From: Photobacterium obscurum
GTDB taxonomy: Bacteria; Pseudomonadota; Gammaproteobacteria; Enterobacterales; Vibrionaceae
Length of the DNA: 64,000 nucleotides
Assembly: GCF_026191635.1 (NCBI RefSeq)
Contig: NZ_JAKRRW010000003.1
Coordinates: 310,001-374,000, forward strand
Reading direction: 5' to 3'
Positions 55,086 to 64,000 of this stretch are shown in pieces. Below the pieces are notes generated by a model that was not told the DNA's origin, did no database searches, and was given only the letters and a program-made list of their open reading frames with translations. Every line of letters starts with the position of its first letter. Position 1 is the first letter of the stretch. A program made the position numbers and the translations under genes.

Positions 55086-55961
55086 TCATCTTTTTACTGA
55101 GATCAGCGTGCTTAAGGTGTGGGATTCACCAGGAGAGAGCTCTACACCATCACCGTGGATTGTTGACTCGACACACACCATGGTTTCATAACTATTGTCA
55201 GCCATGTCTCCCATACTGATTGACAGTTCTTGCCATGGATTCCAAATGACAGCAGCGTTATGGCCTTGGTTGTTCACCTGGATTTGGCGCTCATTGGGTT
55301 TGTCGTGAATCACAACAGGGTTTGCTGGCGCTGTATACACACGATCAGTTTCTGCTGCAAAGGTGAGGATATCCCCTCCCTCACAGACTTTACCAGCCTG
55401 CGTGCTATCCTGATACGTGTCGCCCATGCCGGTGATTTCAACCGCCTGAATATCAGCAATATCGAAATAGGTGTGGAGGGCACCGCTGAAAGACCATGGA
55501 TGAGCGTCAGTATTTGTCGAAGTCAGGTGGACTTTGAGCTCTGCACCAATTTCAAAGATGATTTGGTTGTGGAATTTATGCGGCCAGATAGTGCGGCTTG
55601 CTTCGCTGTCTTCCAGCTCCAGGGCGACAATTACACCATTTTCATTTTCGCGGTGTTCTTGCAGCGCCCATTCACTAGTACGGGCAAAACCGTGTGAAGG
55701 GGTTCCTGCTTTGCCAAACCAAGGCCAGCATACCGGGATACCGCCGCGGATAGCTTTCGTGGTCGCGAACTCAGCCTTCTCGCTCAGCCAGATGATGTCT
55801 TTCTCTCCAGCCGGCTTATACCAGACAAGATGACCACCGTGTAGAGAAATACCTGCTTCAGCTGTATCGTGAATAACGCGTACAATTTTGATGCCCTGAA
55901 ACTCGCAGATAGTAACAGCATCAGATAGAACAGAAATTGTTGAAAGGTTACGTAAATCCAT
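55086..55961 (-). CDS. yeaD: D-hexose-6-phosphate mutarotase
   Basis: The 291-residue protein has an aldose-1-epimerase-like beta-sandwich. Visible features are GGHLVWYKP, IRGGIPVCWPWFG, FARTSEWAL, HTYFDIAD with the catalytic His, and the C-terminal MVCVESTIHGDGVELSPGESHTL with Glu. It interconverts anomers of glucose-6-phosphate and lies downstream of gapA as in E. coli. The ATG at 55961 (AAGGAATGAGAATTTG) is preferred to the TTG at 55964. A heptanucleotide repeat and repeat copy G separate it from gapA. Confidence 0.92.
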   Translation of the reverse strand: MDLRNLSTISVLSDAVTICEFQGIKIVRVIHDTAEAGISLHGGHLVWYKPAGEKDIIWLSEKAEFATTKAIRGGIPVCWPWFGKAGTPSHGFARTSEWALQEHRENENGVIVALELEDSEASRTIWPHKFHNQIIFEIGAELKVHLTSTNTDAHPWSFSGALHTYFDIADIQAVEITGMGDTYQDSTQAGKVCEGGDILTFAAETDRVYTAPANPVVIHDKPNERQIQVNNQGHNAAVIWNPWQELSISMGDMADNSYETMVCVESTIHGDGVELSPGESHTLSTLISVKR

Positions 55962-56121
55962 CAAATTCTCATTCCTTACAGTATTTAATCAGTAAATTCT
56001 CATTTGATTGGTTTCTAAGCTATTTGAAAGGAAGCACCAATTAGATAAAAACTTATTTTTATTTAAAAATTATCCGTAAAAATTAAAATATATTTGTTAA
56101 ATTTGTGACTTTAGTTGAAGC

Positions 56122-56159
56122 TGGTTTCTGGTTTCTGGTTTCTGGTTTCTGGTTTCTGG
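56122..56159. repeat. Tandem heptanucleotide repeat (TGGTTTC)x5
   Basis: Five perfect tandem copies of TGGTTTC followed by a partial TGG lie about 160 bp upstream of yeaD and directly next to the degenerate terminator repeat. Short perfect repeats are prone to slippage, so copy number may vary between strains. Confidence 0.9.
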
Positions 56160-56303
56160 GAAGAGCAGGTTCAAGGCCCAGGGAAAAGTGGCTTTACCCT
56201 GTAAAGGTAAAACAATAGTGGAAGCCATTGACTATCACTGCTTCTTTTTTATCCTCATGTTTCACGCTTTTATCTAGGAACTAGGATCCAGTCTCCCTAA
56301 ATC
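56150..56303 (+). repeat. Dispersed terminator repeat, copy G (gapA / yeaD, degenerate)
   Basis: CTGGGAAGAGCAGGTTCAAG and GCCCAGGG are followed by a decayed hairpin region (AGTGGAAGCCATTGACTATC, against AGCGAGAGCCATTGACTCTC in copy E) and by the downstream module GGAACTAGGATCCAGTC. It is the only copy between tandem rather than convergent genes. The stem no longer pairs well. Confidence 0.65.
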
Positions 56304-56313
56304 ACACATACAA

Positions 56314-56339
56314 AAAAGGCGGCCATTAAGCCGCCTTTT
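56314..56339 (-). terminator. Terminator of gapA
   Basis: On the minus strand AAAAGGCGGC-TTAATG-GCCGCCTTTTTTG, a strong stem with U-run about 25 bases beyond the gapA stop. Confidence 0.92.
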
Positions 56340-56362
56340 ATCATTCTAGCTAAAAGCTTACA

Positions 56363-57703
<1,341 letters not shown>

Positions 57704-58102
57704 ATGATGTCAGTAAAATCAGATGCTTATTGGCGGGAGAGTTTAACTGCAGAGCAATATCGTGTTTGCCGCGAACGAGGAACAGAGCCTCCGTTTTCTG
57801 GTGTTTTGCTCCATAACCGTGAAACCGGGGTCTATCAATGCACCTGTTGTAAACAACCATTGTTTCAATCAGACAATAAATATGACTCCGGGTGCGGGTG
57901 GCCGAGCTTTGATGCGCCAATCAATGCTGATGCGATCCGTTACCTTGAAGATAACAGTCATGGTATGAAGCGGGTGGAGATCCGCTGTGCTAACTGTGAC
58001 AGTCACCTTGGCCATGTTTTTCCTGATGGGCCGAAAACGACAGGGGATCGTTACTGCGTGAATTCGGTTTCTTTGATCTTTCAATCCGAAAACAGAGAGT
58101 GA
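57704..58102 (+). CDS. msrB: Peptide-methionine (R)-S-oxide reductase MsrB
   Basis: MsrB repairs methionine-R-sulfoxide in proteins. It has 132 residues with structural zinc ligands Cys46/Cys49 and Cys95/Cys98, a resolving-type Cys64 in GCGWPSF, and the nucleophile Cys118 in [19 protein letters not shown] is the family signature. The start ATG lies behind AGGATGG. It is divergent from gapA, the same pair as in E. coli (yeaA-gapA). Confidence 0.96.
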   Translation: MMSVKSDAYWRESLTAEQYRVCRERGTEPPFSGVLLHNRETGVYQCTCCKQPLFQSDNKYDSGCGWPSFDAPINADAIRYLEDNSHGMKRVEIRCANCDSHLGHVFPDGPKTTGDRYCVNSVSLIFQSENRE

Positions 58103-58184
58103 ATAGCTAAAGCCGAGCGTGCATGCTCAGCCCTGATTTAGAAGCTTGTCTCATTTTGGGGGGGAGAGGGGGCAATACCTCAGG

Positions 58185-59012
58185 TTAGTTGACCATACTT
58201 GCCCTGAATTTCCCGCGCTGAATAGCTGTTGCGACTTCTTCGGCTTTTTCATCTAACTTCTCGCGTTGTTCTTCAGGCATCGGGTAAAAGCTGATTAGCT
58301 TATCTTGACTGGCGACTGAGGTTTCCAGTTCAGTGCCTACTTTAGCCCAAAAATAAGCATTTTGGTTCGATTCCGTTTGATGAGATAGTGTCGCCAGAGA
58401 TTGGATTATTTCTGGCTTTATCTTCTGTCCTCTTTCATACAGTTCTAAAGCATGCTTAAGAAGCCGGATTGTCTTTTCTTTATCTTTATAGGTATAGAAG
58501 GTTGCTAGGGCGAGTTGCAGATCGGGAGTCTCTAGTGCTGGAGTACCTTCGAGCATCAAAAACTGTCGTAGCGCTTTTTTGTCGCCTTGGCTCCAGCGGT
58601 AATAGATGATCTCAGGATCTTTGGACTGGCGAAGTTCTTCATTGAGCCGCTGAATTGAGGCGTAGCTTTTTAGCAGAGCATGATTCCGTAGTGTTTTTCG
58701 TTCTTTGAGTTCTGTTGGCTCTATCCGCGCTGCATACTCTAAGCATTTCTGATAATCATAAGTGAACTTCAGTTCTTTATATTTCTCATTATCAACCGGA
58801 TTTTTCAACACATCGTATCGCTGCCAGATGAGGTTGGTGCGCTGAAGGCGGCATTGTCCATCATTTAAGTTGGTATCCTTACAGATCTCAGGGTATTTCT
58901 CACACAAGCTATCTGTGGAGCGATGGCGCTCGAAACACCCACTGAGCAGCGCAAGAGTTGCTGCTGCCAGTGATATTTTTATTAATGTTGATGATCTACG
59001 GGCAATGCTCAT
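58185..59012 (-). CDS. DUF2989 family lipoprotein
   Basis: This 275-residue protein has a lipoprotein signal peptide with lipobox LLSGC (Cys26). The mature part is mostly helical and tetratricopeptide-like, for example LQLALATFYTYKDKEKTIRL and ALELYERGQKIKPEIIQSL. The family (DUF2989) is found in Vibrio and relatives, and its function is unknown. Asp is not at position +2 after the Cys (Phe is), so sorting to the outer membrane is expected. It converges on msrB across an 80-base gap with a G-rich tract. Confidence 0.85.
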   Translation of the reverse strand: MSIARRSSTLIKISLAAATLALLSGCFERHRSTDSLCEKYPEICKDTNLNDGQCRLQRTNLIWQRYDVLKNPVDNEKYKELKFTYDYQKCLEYAARIEPTELKERKTLRNHALLKSYASIQRLNEELRQSKDPEIIYYRWSQGDKKALRQFLMLEGTPALETPDLQLALATFYTYKDKEKTIRLLKHALELYERGQKIKPEIIQSLATLSHQTESNQNAYFWAKVGTELETSVASQDKLISFYPMPEEQREKLDEKAEEVATAIQRGKFRASMVN

Positions 59013-59258
59013 ACAGGGTAATTGATAACTTAGAGTAGTTAATAGAAGCTTAGCGACTGATGTAAAGCTATCTTAACTGATGTTGATAGAAAAACAGCCA
59101 AAGGCTTAGTATTTTTTCGCATTGTGATCCAAGGAGCAAAAAAACAACGGCCAGTTGGCGTCTAAGAGCGAAATTGGTATTACTGCCACCTCTATGCTTG
59201 TATCGAGCTTATCAGAATACACTGATGATGCTCCCAAGACCGGACAGGAAGCCTGCAA

Positions 59259-59552
59259 ATGGATCTCGAACAATTATTAAATGCAATGACCCCGGAAGTT
59301 TTTCAGCGGATCTCAACTGCCGTTGAAATTGGCAAATGGCCTGATGGTACGCCGCTGACTCAGCAGCAGCGAGACTCGGCAATGCAAGCGATGATGCTCT
59401 ACCAGTCTCGCCATAATACCAATGCCGAGCATATGTCGGTTGAGGCGGGGGGAGAAATTAAATTTAAAACCAAAGCCGAATTCAAACAGGACTTCGGTAT
59501 TGAAGAACCCGCTCAAGACGATATTGCCCGCTTTGACCACAACCAGTTCTGA
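59259..59552 (+). CDS. yeaC: YeaC/DUF1315 family protein
   Basis: The protein has 97 residues, starting MDLEQLLNAMTPEVFQRI. The family pattern GKWPDGTPLTQQQRDSAMQAM is intact and the C-terminal half is charged. In E. coli yeaC lies next to msrB, as it nearly does here (one gene between). Function unknown. It converges on the GST gene with a 17-base gap. Confidence 0.88.
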   Translation: MDLEQLLNAMTPEVFQRISTAVEIGKWPDGTPLTQQQRDSAMQAMMLYQSRHNTNAEHMSVEAGGEIKFKTKAEFKQDFGIEEPAQDDIARFDHNQF

Positions 59553-59569
59553 TATCTGAATTAAACCTC

Positions 59570-60241
59570 TTAGCCGACATGGTTGTTGAAGATCATGGGT
59601 TCGCAGTAAAAACTGCTGAGTTCGTGATCTTCTTGACTGATCAGGTTAGCAATCCAGGGCTCTTGCTCAATGTTAGTCAGATAGGCATGTAACTTCGGAT
59701 AATGGGTAAGCCTCAATCCGGCCATCCACCCGCTACGAAAAATACTCCACAGGCTGATCTCGGCCATTGAAAAGTGACCGGCAACGTAGCCGTCGTCGGG
59801 TATTTGTTCCTCAATGTAACGTAGTACCTGAGGTAAATGGTGCTCAAGGCATTGCTTAATAGCTTGTTGGTCGACCTCTTTATCCAGCATTTTTCCCCGC
59901 ATGATCTTTTGATAGAACAGTACGCCGCCAATTAGCGACGTCAGCCGGGTGTCGGCATATTCCTCTAACCAGCGAACTTGGGCACGTGAAGCTGCCGAGC
60001 CTGGATATAACGGAGGTACTGGGCAGATATCATCAAGGTAGTGGGCGATGACAGTGGAATCGATGATATTACTCCCCTCATGCTCAAGAACAGGAATTTT
60101 GCCCATCGGATGGCGCTTTTGAGCGAGCTCTTTTTCCAGATAGGGATTGAGCGGTTGCAAGTCATAGGCAATCCCTTTGTAAGACAGCGCGAGCATGATT
60201 TTTCTGACAAACGGAGAAATAGATGCACCGTGTAGAACCAT
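59570..60241 (-). CDS. Glutathione S-transferase family protein
   Basis: The protein has 223 residues, with an N-terminal thioredoxin-fold domain (about 1-78) beginning VLHGASISPFVRKIMLALSY and including the cis-Pro region GKIPVLEHEGSNIIDSTVIAHYLDD. An all-helical C-terminal domain follows. The Ser in ISPFVRK is the likely catalytic residue. The substrate is unknown. Divergent from the peroxiredoxin gene, which points to a shared detoxification context (inference). Confidence 0.88.
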   Translation of the reverse strand: MVLHGASISPFVRKIMLALSYKGIAYDLQPLNPYLEKELAQKRHPMGKIPVLEHEGSNIIDSTVIAHYLDDICPVPPLYPGSAASRAQVRWLEEYADTRLTSLIGGVLFYQKIMRGKMLDKEVDQQAIKQCLEHHLPQVLRYIEEQIPDDGYVAGHFSMAEISLWSIFRSGWMAGLRLTHYPKLHAYLTNIEQEPWIANLISQEDHELSSFYCEPMIFNNHVG

Positions 60242-60569
60242 AGTGTTATCTCGGACGAAGGCTAATAAGTCTGTTCCGCTACAGGCGTTAACAGATGAAT
60301 GTTATAAAGTGTAGCTGATATAAAGGATTAGGAGGCGCAGGCACTTCGTTTCGGGAGGCGGGGAAGAGTAGCGTTATGGTTTTAAGCCCCGTGGAAAAGC
60401 AGACCCCGGACTCGATATAGTGTGCGGCCTGGTGTTCAGTCAGCTTGAAGTCTGAAACCTGAGAGCTACATTTAAACGGCAAGATAAATCACGGCTGTGT
60501 CTCTTAAGTCTTCCGCAATTTTCATTCACTGAGACACCGAGCCAGTATGAAGATAATGGAGGCGTAATC
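60242..60569. other. Intergenic region between GST and peroxiredoxin genes
   Basis: A 328-base divergent gap. The 3' end carries a strong ribosome site (GGAGG) for the peroxiredoxin gene. I see no small ORF with a ribosome site, repeat or clear promoter; an OxyR site could not be assigned by eye. Confidence 0.3.
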
Positions 60570-61229
60570 ATGCCACTACGTATTGGAGATGTAGCCCCGG
60601 ACTTTCAAGCAAATACAACTGAAGGCCCCATCAGTTTTCATGAGTGGATAGGAGACGACTGGGCGATTTTGTTTTCCCATCCGAAAGACTTTACTCCGGT
60701 TTGTACCACAGAGTTGGGTTATTTGGCCGGGCTCAAGGCCGAATTTGATAATCGCAATTGCAAGCTTATCGGGCTCAGCATAGATTCCGTCGATGATCAT
60801 AATGCGTGGGCGAAAGATATTGAGGAAACCCAGGGACATGCACTGAACTATCCCCTGATTGGTGATCCTGAGTTAGCGGTTGCCAAGCTATACGATATGA
60901 TTCATCCGAATGCCAGCGGAAGTGCAAAAGAAAGAACGGCAGTTGATAATGCGACTATTCGTTCCGTCTTTATTATCGGTCCTGATAAGCTTGTTAAACT
61001 AATGCTGACTTACCCTATGAGTACAGGACGTAATTTTGATGAAGTTCTGAGGGTGCTGGATTCTATCCAATTAACGGCGAAGCATAAAGTAGCAACACCG
61101 GTGAACTGGAAGCAGGGGGAGGATGTGATTATCGTACCTGCGGTTTCAGACGATGAGGCCAAAGAGAAGTTCCCCGATGGCTGGGAGGCACCTAAGCCAT
61201 ATATCCGGATCGTACCCCAGCCCAAGTAA
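60570..61229 (+). CDS. 1-Cys peroxiredoxin (Prx6 type)
   Basis: The 219-residue peroxidase reduces hydrogen or organic peroxides. The peroxidatic Cys45 lies in the motif DFTPVCTTELG (PxxxTxxC). Only one further Cys (in NRNCKLIG) is present, and the C-terminal resolving CP motif is absent, so it is the 1-Cys form. The long C-terminal domain (VATPVNWKQGEDVIIVP onwards) is typical of Prx6. The start ATG follows GGAGGCGTAATC. Confidence 0.93.
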   Translation: MPLRIGDVAPDFQANTTEGPISFHEWIGDDWAILFSHPKDFTPVCTTELGYLAGLKAEFDNRNCKLIGLSIDSVDDHNAWAKDIEETQGHALNYPLIGDPELAVAKLYDMIHPNASGSAKERTAVDNATIRSVFIIGPDKLVKLMLTYPMSTGRNFDEVLRVLDSIQLTAKHKVATPVNWKQGEDVIIVPAVSDDEAKEKFPDGWEAPKPYIRIVPQPK

Positions 61230-61348
61230 ATACCGTGTTATAGCAATCAGCATAAGTCTTTGATCACTTTCCTGCGCAATTATCTGAGCACTTACTTATC
61301 TCGATTGGTATTACACCGACATATACATGCCTTACTCAGGAGAAAACC

Positions 61349-61621
61349 ATGAGATATGTTGTATTTTGTGGCTCTGGAGAGTTTCAGGGAATCGCGGATA
61401 CCTATTCGCCCGCAGATGCTGCCTTGGAAGTCTTGCAGGAGCAATTGGCCGGAGTGGATTGTAGTAACCTGGAACTTGCTCCCTGTGATGATTTAGGTAA
61501 GGCAAGTTTATTGGTCTATGAGCTGACCGGTGATCTTCCAGCTCACCTGGCAGCAAGCGAAAAGCATGGCCTGGGTGATATCCCGACCAAAGGTGAACCG
61601 TATGCGTTTATTGAAGTTTAA
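61349..61621 (+). CDS. Small uncharacterised acidic protein, 90 aa
   Basis: The ATG at 61349 lies behind CAGGAGAAAACC, a good ribosome site. The product begins MRYVVFCGSGEFQGIADTYS and continues with PADAALEVLQEQLAGVDC and SLLVYELTGDLPAHL. It is acidic and looks alpha/beta. I do not recognise the family. It lies just downstream of the peroxiredoxin gene (120-base gap), so the two may be linked. Confidence 0.65.
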   Translation: MRYVVFCGSGEFQGIADTYSPADAALEVLQEQLAGVDCSNLELAPCDDLGKASLLVYELTGDLPAHLAASEKHGLGDIPTKGEPYAFIEV

Positions 61622-61664
61622 TGACGCAACTTAACCTAAGAGGAAAAGCCATACTCAAAAAGAT

Positions 61665-61691
61665 CAAAGCCCTAATCACTAGGGCTTTGTC
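61665..61691 (+). terminator. Terminator after the 90-aa gene
   Basis: CAAAGCCCT-AATCACT-AGGGCTTTG, a 9-bp perfect stem. The U-run is poor (TCGGTATT). Confidence 0.75.
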
Positions 61692-61700
61692 GGTATTCTC

Positions 61701-61728
61701 GAGCAAGAGCCTTTGACTCTCGCTTTTT
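61701..61728. terminator. Dispersed terminator repeat, copy H (hairpin only)
   Basis: GAGCAAGAG, loop CCTTTGA, CTCTCGCTTTTT: a shortened copy of the GCGAGAG hairpin, without the flanking modules, between convergent genes (61621 on the left, ansA on the right). One arm has a change that weakens the stem. Confidence 0.65.
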
Positions 61729-61782
61729 CTCACATCCCAAAGCATTCTCGGAACGTCGTGTTACCCGCTTTCAGGGCGAGAC

Positions 61783-62793
61783 TTAATGCGTTAGCTCACC
61801 ACGCAAATTCTGTTGCATTTTACTGCGGATCGTCTCAATCGGTAGATCTTGGCTTAGCAGGTAATGCAGCTTGGCAAGTGTTGCTTCAGGGGTCATGTCA
61901 TAACCACTCAGTACACCGGCATCCGCAAGTGCACAGCCTGTCGCGTAACCGCCCATGTTAACTTTACCGGATAGACACTGGGTAAGGTTCATCACAATGA
62001 CACCGCGCTCTGTCGCTTCTTTCAGCTGAGCCAGAAGATCAGCATTCTGCGGCGCGTTACCGACGCCGAAAGTGAGCAGGATCATTGCGTTAACCGGTTG
62101 GCGCAATGTGTTACGAATAACTTCAGGCGAAATACCTGGGTACATCGTAATGACGCCGATTGGCTGCGGTGTAATGTTATGAACTTTAAATTCACCTTCA
62201 GGCTTTTTGTCCAGTTCGACATTGTTGAGCTGAATATTGATACCGGCTTCAAGCAGCGGAGGCAAGTTCGGCGAGATGAAAGCGCCAAAGCCATCAGCAT
62301 GTGCTTTGGTGCTGCGGTTGCCGCGAATCAACTTGTTGTTGAAGAAAACCGTCACTTCATTGATTGGGTAGTTTGCCGCAATGTGAAGTGAGTTCAACAG
62401 GTTGCTTTGGCCATCAGAGCGCAGCTCAGCCAGCGGGATCTGGGAGCCGGTCACAATCACTGGCTTGTCTAAGTTTTCAAACATAAACGACAGTGCTGAA
62501 GCAGTATAAGCCATGGTGTCCGTACCATGTAGAATGACAAAACCGTCATATTTGTCGTAGTTTGCTTTGATATCATCCGCAATGCGCTGCCAATCCGCTG
62601 GCGTCATATCCGAAGAGTCGATAAGTGGTTCGTACTCGTGGATAGTAAATTCAGGCATTTCAGGACGATGGAATTCCGGCATGCTATCCAGTTGCTTTTG
62701 CATGAAGCCAGCTACTGGAACATAACCATGGTCTGACTTCTGCATACCAATGGTGCCGCCGGTGTAAGCAATGTAAATGTGTTTTCTTTCCAT
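61783..62793 (-). CDS. ansA: L-asparaginase I (cytoplasmic)
   Basis: The enzyme hydrolyses asparagine to aspartate and ammonia in the cytoplasm. The 336-residue protein has no signal peptide. The first active-site Thr11/Thr14 region YTGGTIGM and the second FVILHGTDTMAYTAS are both present. The late motif MNLTQCLSGKVNMGGYATG is typical of type I enzymes. It lies upstream of sppA in reverse order, the E. coli neighbourhood (sppA-ansA). Confidence 0.95.
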   Translation of the reverse strand: MERKHIYIAYTGGTIGMQKSDHGYVPVAGFMQKQLDSMPEFHRPEMPEFTIHEYEPLIDSSDMTPADWQRIADDIKANYDKYDGFVILHGTDTMAYTASALSFMFENLDKPVIVTGSQIPLAELRSDGQSNLLNSLHIAANYPINEVTVFFNNKLIRGNRSTKAHADGFGAFISPNLPPLLEAGINIQLNNVELDKKPEGEFKVHNITPQPIGVITMYPGISPEVIRNTLRQPVNAMILLTFGVGNAPQNADLLAQLKEATERGVIVMNLTQCLSGKVNMGGYATGCALADAGVLSGYDMTPEATLAKLHYLLSQDLPIETIRSKMQQNLRGELTH

Positions 62794-62847
62794 AATCGGG
62801 TACAGACTTATCGGTTAGGTGGGCGCATTATACGGTTAACGCGCAGT

Positions 62848-62872
62848 AAAAAAAGCCCGGCGTTTGCCGGGC
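62848..62872 (-). terminator. Terminator of sppA
   Basis: On the minus strand GCCCGGC-AAAC-GCCGGGC followed by TTTTTTTAC: a strong stem with U-run just beyond the sppA stop. Confidence 0.93.
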
Positions 62873-62877
62873 CGATC

Positions 62878-64000
62878 TCACTTTTCAATATTGCTGCAAT
62901 TTAAGCAAAAGGCATATTGGCCTTTTGGATCGTTAAAGTTACTGAGTGTAGTGAAATCTGTTACAACTTGTCGTGTAACAGGTTGAAGTGCTGCTGGTAA
63001 TTGACCAAATACCATTGCAGAAAATTTACTGCTGGCCTCTGAGGCAAATTCTTGCAACAGCAACTGAGCTGGGCTTAATGGCTCCTCCATCCAGCGAAGC
63101 TCGTAGCTATCGAGTTTTGCCAGTTCTACGCTTGCTGCAACGGCATCATCAAAATCACCGAGTTGATCGATAAGACCGAGCTGCAATGCGTCCTGGCCTG
63201 TCCATACCCGGCCCTGAGCTATTTTGTCAGCCTGTGCGAGCGACATATTTCGGTATTGGCTTACCAGCCCGATAAAGCGCTGATAGCCGTGCTCAATACC
63301 GAGCTGGAAGACTTCGGCCACGCCCTCGGGCAGCTCACGCGTTACTCCGACACCTGAGAATGGGGTTGTACCGACACCATCACTGTAAACCCCCATTTTT
63401 TCTAGGCCTTTTTCAAAGGTGGTCAGAATGGCAAAGATACCAATGGAGCCGGTAATGGTTGTTGGCTGGGCGAGGATCTTATCGGCGCTGGCGGAAATCC
63501 AGTACCCTCCGGAGGCCGCAAGGCTGGACATCGACACGACAACGGGCTTGCCTGCCTGCTTCAGGGCATCCACTTCATTACGGATCACTTCAGAGGCAAA
63601 GGCACTCCCGCCAGGGCTGTCGACCCGTAAAATGACTGCTTTCACAGCATCGTCAAGGCGGGCTTCACGCAGTAAAGCTGCCGTTGAATCGCCACCGACT
63701 GTGCCTTGGCGCTGATTGCCGTCAACAATGGCACCGCTGGCAACAACAATGGCAACCTGGTTAGGGCTTGGCAGATCGGTATTGATCAGTGTTGGCTGAT
63801 AATCGTAGTAGCTGATTTGGTTGAAACCGTTTTCACCGTCGCTGCCGAATTGTTCTATCAGTTTTTGATTAAGCAGTGGACGGTTAATCAGTTCATCAAC
63901 CAATCCCATGTTTTTGCTCAGTTGGGCAAAGTCGCCATTGACGGCCTTGAGCTGCTCAACAAAGCTACTAAGTTCGGGAGTCAGTGCTGTTGCATCAATG
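62878..64000 (-). CDS. sppA: Signal peptide peptidase SppA (partial, 3' part)
   Basis: SppA is an inner-membrane serine protease that degrades leftover signal peptides. Only the C-terminal part (about 373 codons) is inside the window; the reading frame is open to the last base and continues beyond. Visible motifs are ILRVDSPGGSAFASEVIRNEV and SMSSLAASGGYWISA with the catalytic Ser, followed by TTITGSIGIFAI. The first ATG inside the frame, at 63909, is internal and is not the real start. Family and strand are secure. Confidence 0.93.
   Translation of the reverse strand, partial: IDATALTPELSSFVEQLKAVNGDFAQLSKNMGLVDELINRPLLNQKLIEQFGSDGENGFNQISYYDYQPTLINTDLPSPNQVAIVVASGAIVDGNQRQGTVGGDSTAALLREARLDDAVKAVILRVDSPGGSAFASEVIRNEVDALKQAGKPVVVSMSSLAASGGYWISASADKILAQPTTITGSIGIFAILTTFEKGLEKMGVYSDGVGTTPFSGVGVTRELPEGVAEVFQLGIEHGYQRFIGLVSQYRNMSLAQADKIAQGRVWTGQDALQLGLIDQLGDFDDAVAASVELAKLDSYELRWMEEPLSPAQLLLQEFASEASSKFSAMVFGQLPAALQPVTRQVVTDFTTLSNFNDPKGQYAFCLNCSNIEK

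Noticed and set aside
56122-56159. CRISPR-like reading of the TGGTTTC repeats
   Set aside because: Units are 7 bases with no spacers; it is a simple tandem repeat.
58156-58175. G-rich tract between msrB and the DUF2989 gene
   Set aside because: GGGGGGG-AGA-GGGGG has too few separate G-runs for a convincing quadruplex; simple composition is enough.

Overview
The window reads as chromosomal DNA of a marine gammaproteobacterium of the Vibrionaceae (Photobacterium, Grimontia, Enterovibrio or Vibrio; the genus cannot be fixed from this sequence alone). The basis is gene content and order: an AphB-type LysR regulator, a FadR with the extra segment of the Vibrio type, a rhombosortase, a SpoVR-YeaH-YeaG cluster, and many blocks syntenic with E. 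coli (cvpA-purF, tig-clpP-clpX-lon-hupB-ppiD, yfbR-alaA, menFDHCE, nhaB/fadR, msrB/gapA/yeaD, ansA-sppA). Coding density is high, and I see no prophage, CRISPR array, rRNA or intact insertion sequence.

Layout. 0-5.2 kb: accD, folC, dedD, cvpA and purF, with a PurR operator in front of cvpA. 5.3-8.5 kb: a YIP1 membrane protein, aphB and the divergent rssB. 8.7-13.5 kb: a peptide transporter, rfaH, galU, folD (with its own PurR operator) and tRNA-Arg(UCU). 13.5-15 kb: a 54-residue small ORF and an SDR enzyme. 15-24 kb: the protein-quality-control block tig-clpP-clpX-lon-hupB-ppiD, plus a ComEA-like protein. 24-29 kb: a DUF1971 protein with an NsrR-like operator, rhombosortase and tapT with nearly overlapping divergent starts, a dGTPase, yfbR and alaA. 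29.7-36 kb: menaquinone genes menF-D-H-C-E, with menB missing. 36-45 kb: an MFS-acyltransferase fusion with a TetR regulator, membrane and cysteine-cluster proteins, dusC, a YecA protein and a Nudix hydrolase. 45.5-54 kb: dsbB, nhaB, fadR, and the SpoVR/YeaH/PrkA(YeaG) group. 54-64 kb: a VOC protein, yeaD, gapA, msrB, a DUF2989 lipoprotein, yeaC, a GST, a 1-Cys peroxiredoxin, a small unknown protein, ansA and the 3' part of sppA, which runs off the end.

The most unusual material is intergenic. A dispersed repeat, built around a hairpin of the form AAAAGCGAGAG-loop-CTCTCGCTTTT with shared flanking modules, occurs at eight sites. Seven of these lie between convergent genes, so it looks like a mobile or amplified bidirectional terminator; one copy supplies the last codons and stop of a Nudix gene. 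A second family has inverted ends starting ATACCAAAC and ranges from a 265-bp MITE-like element to solo hairpins of about 55 bp. Two small ORFs that are easily missed (54 aa beside tRNA-Arg, 23 aa in front of yeaG) also stand out.
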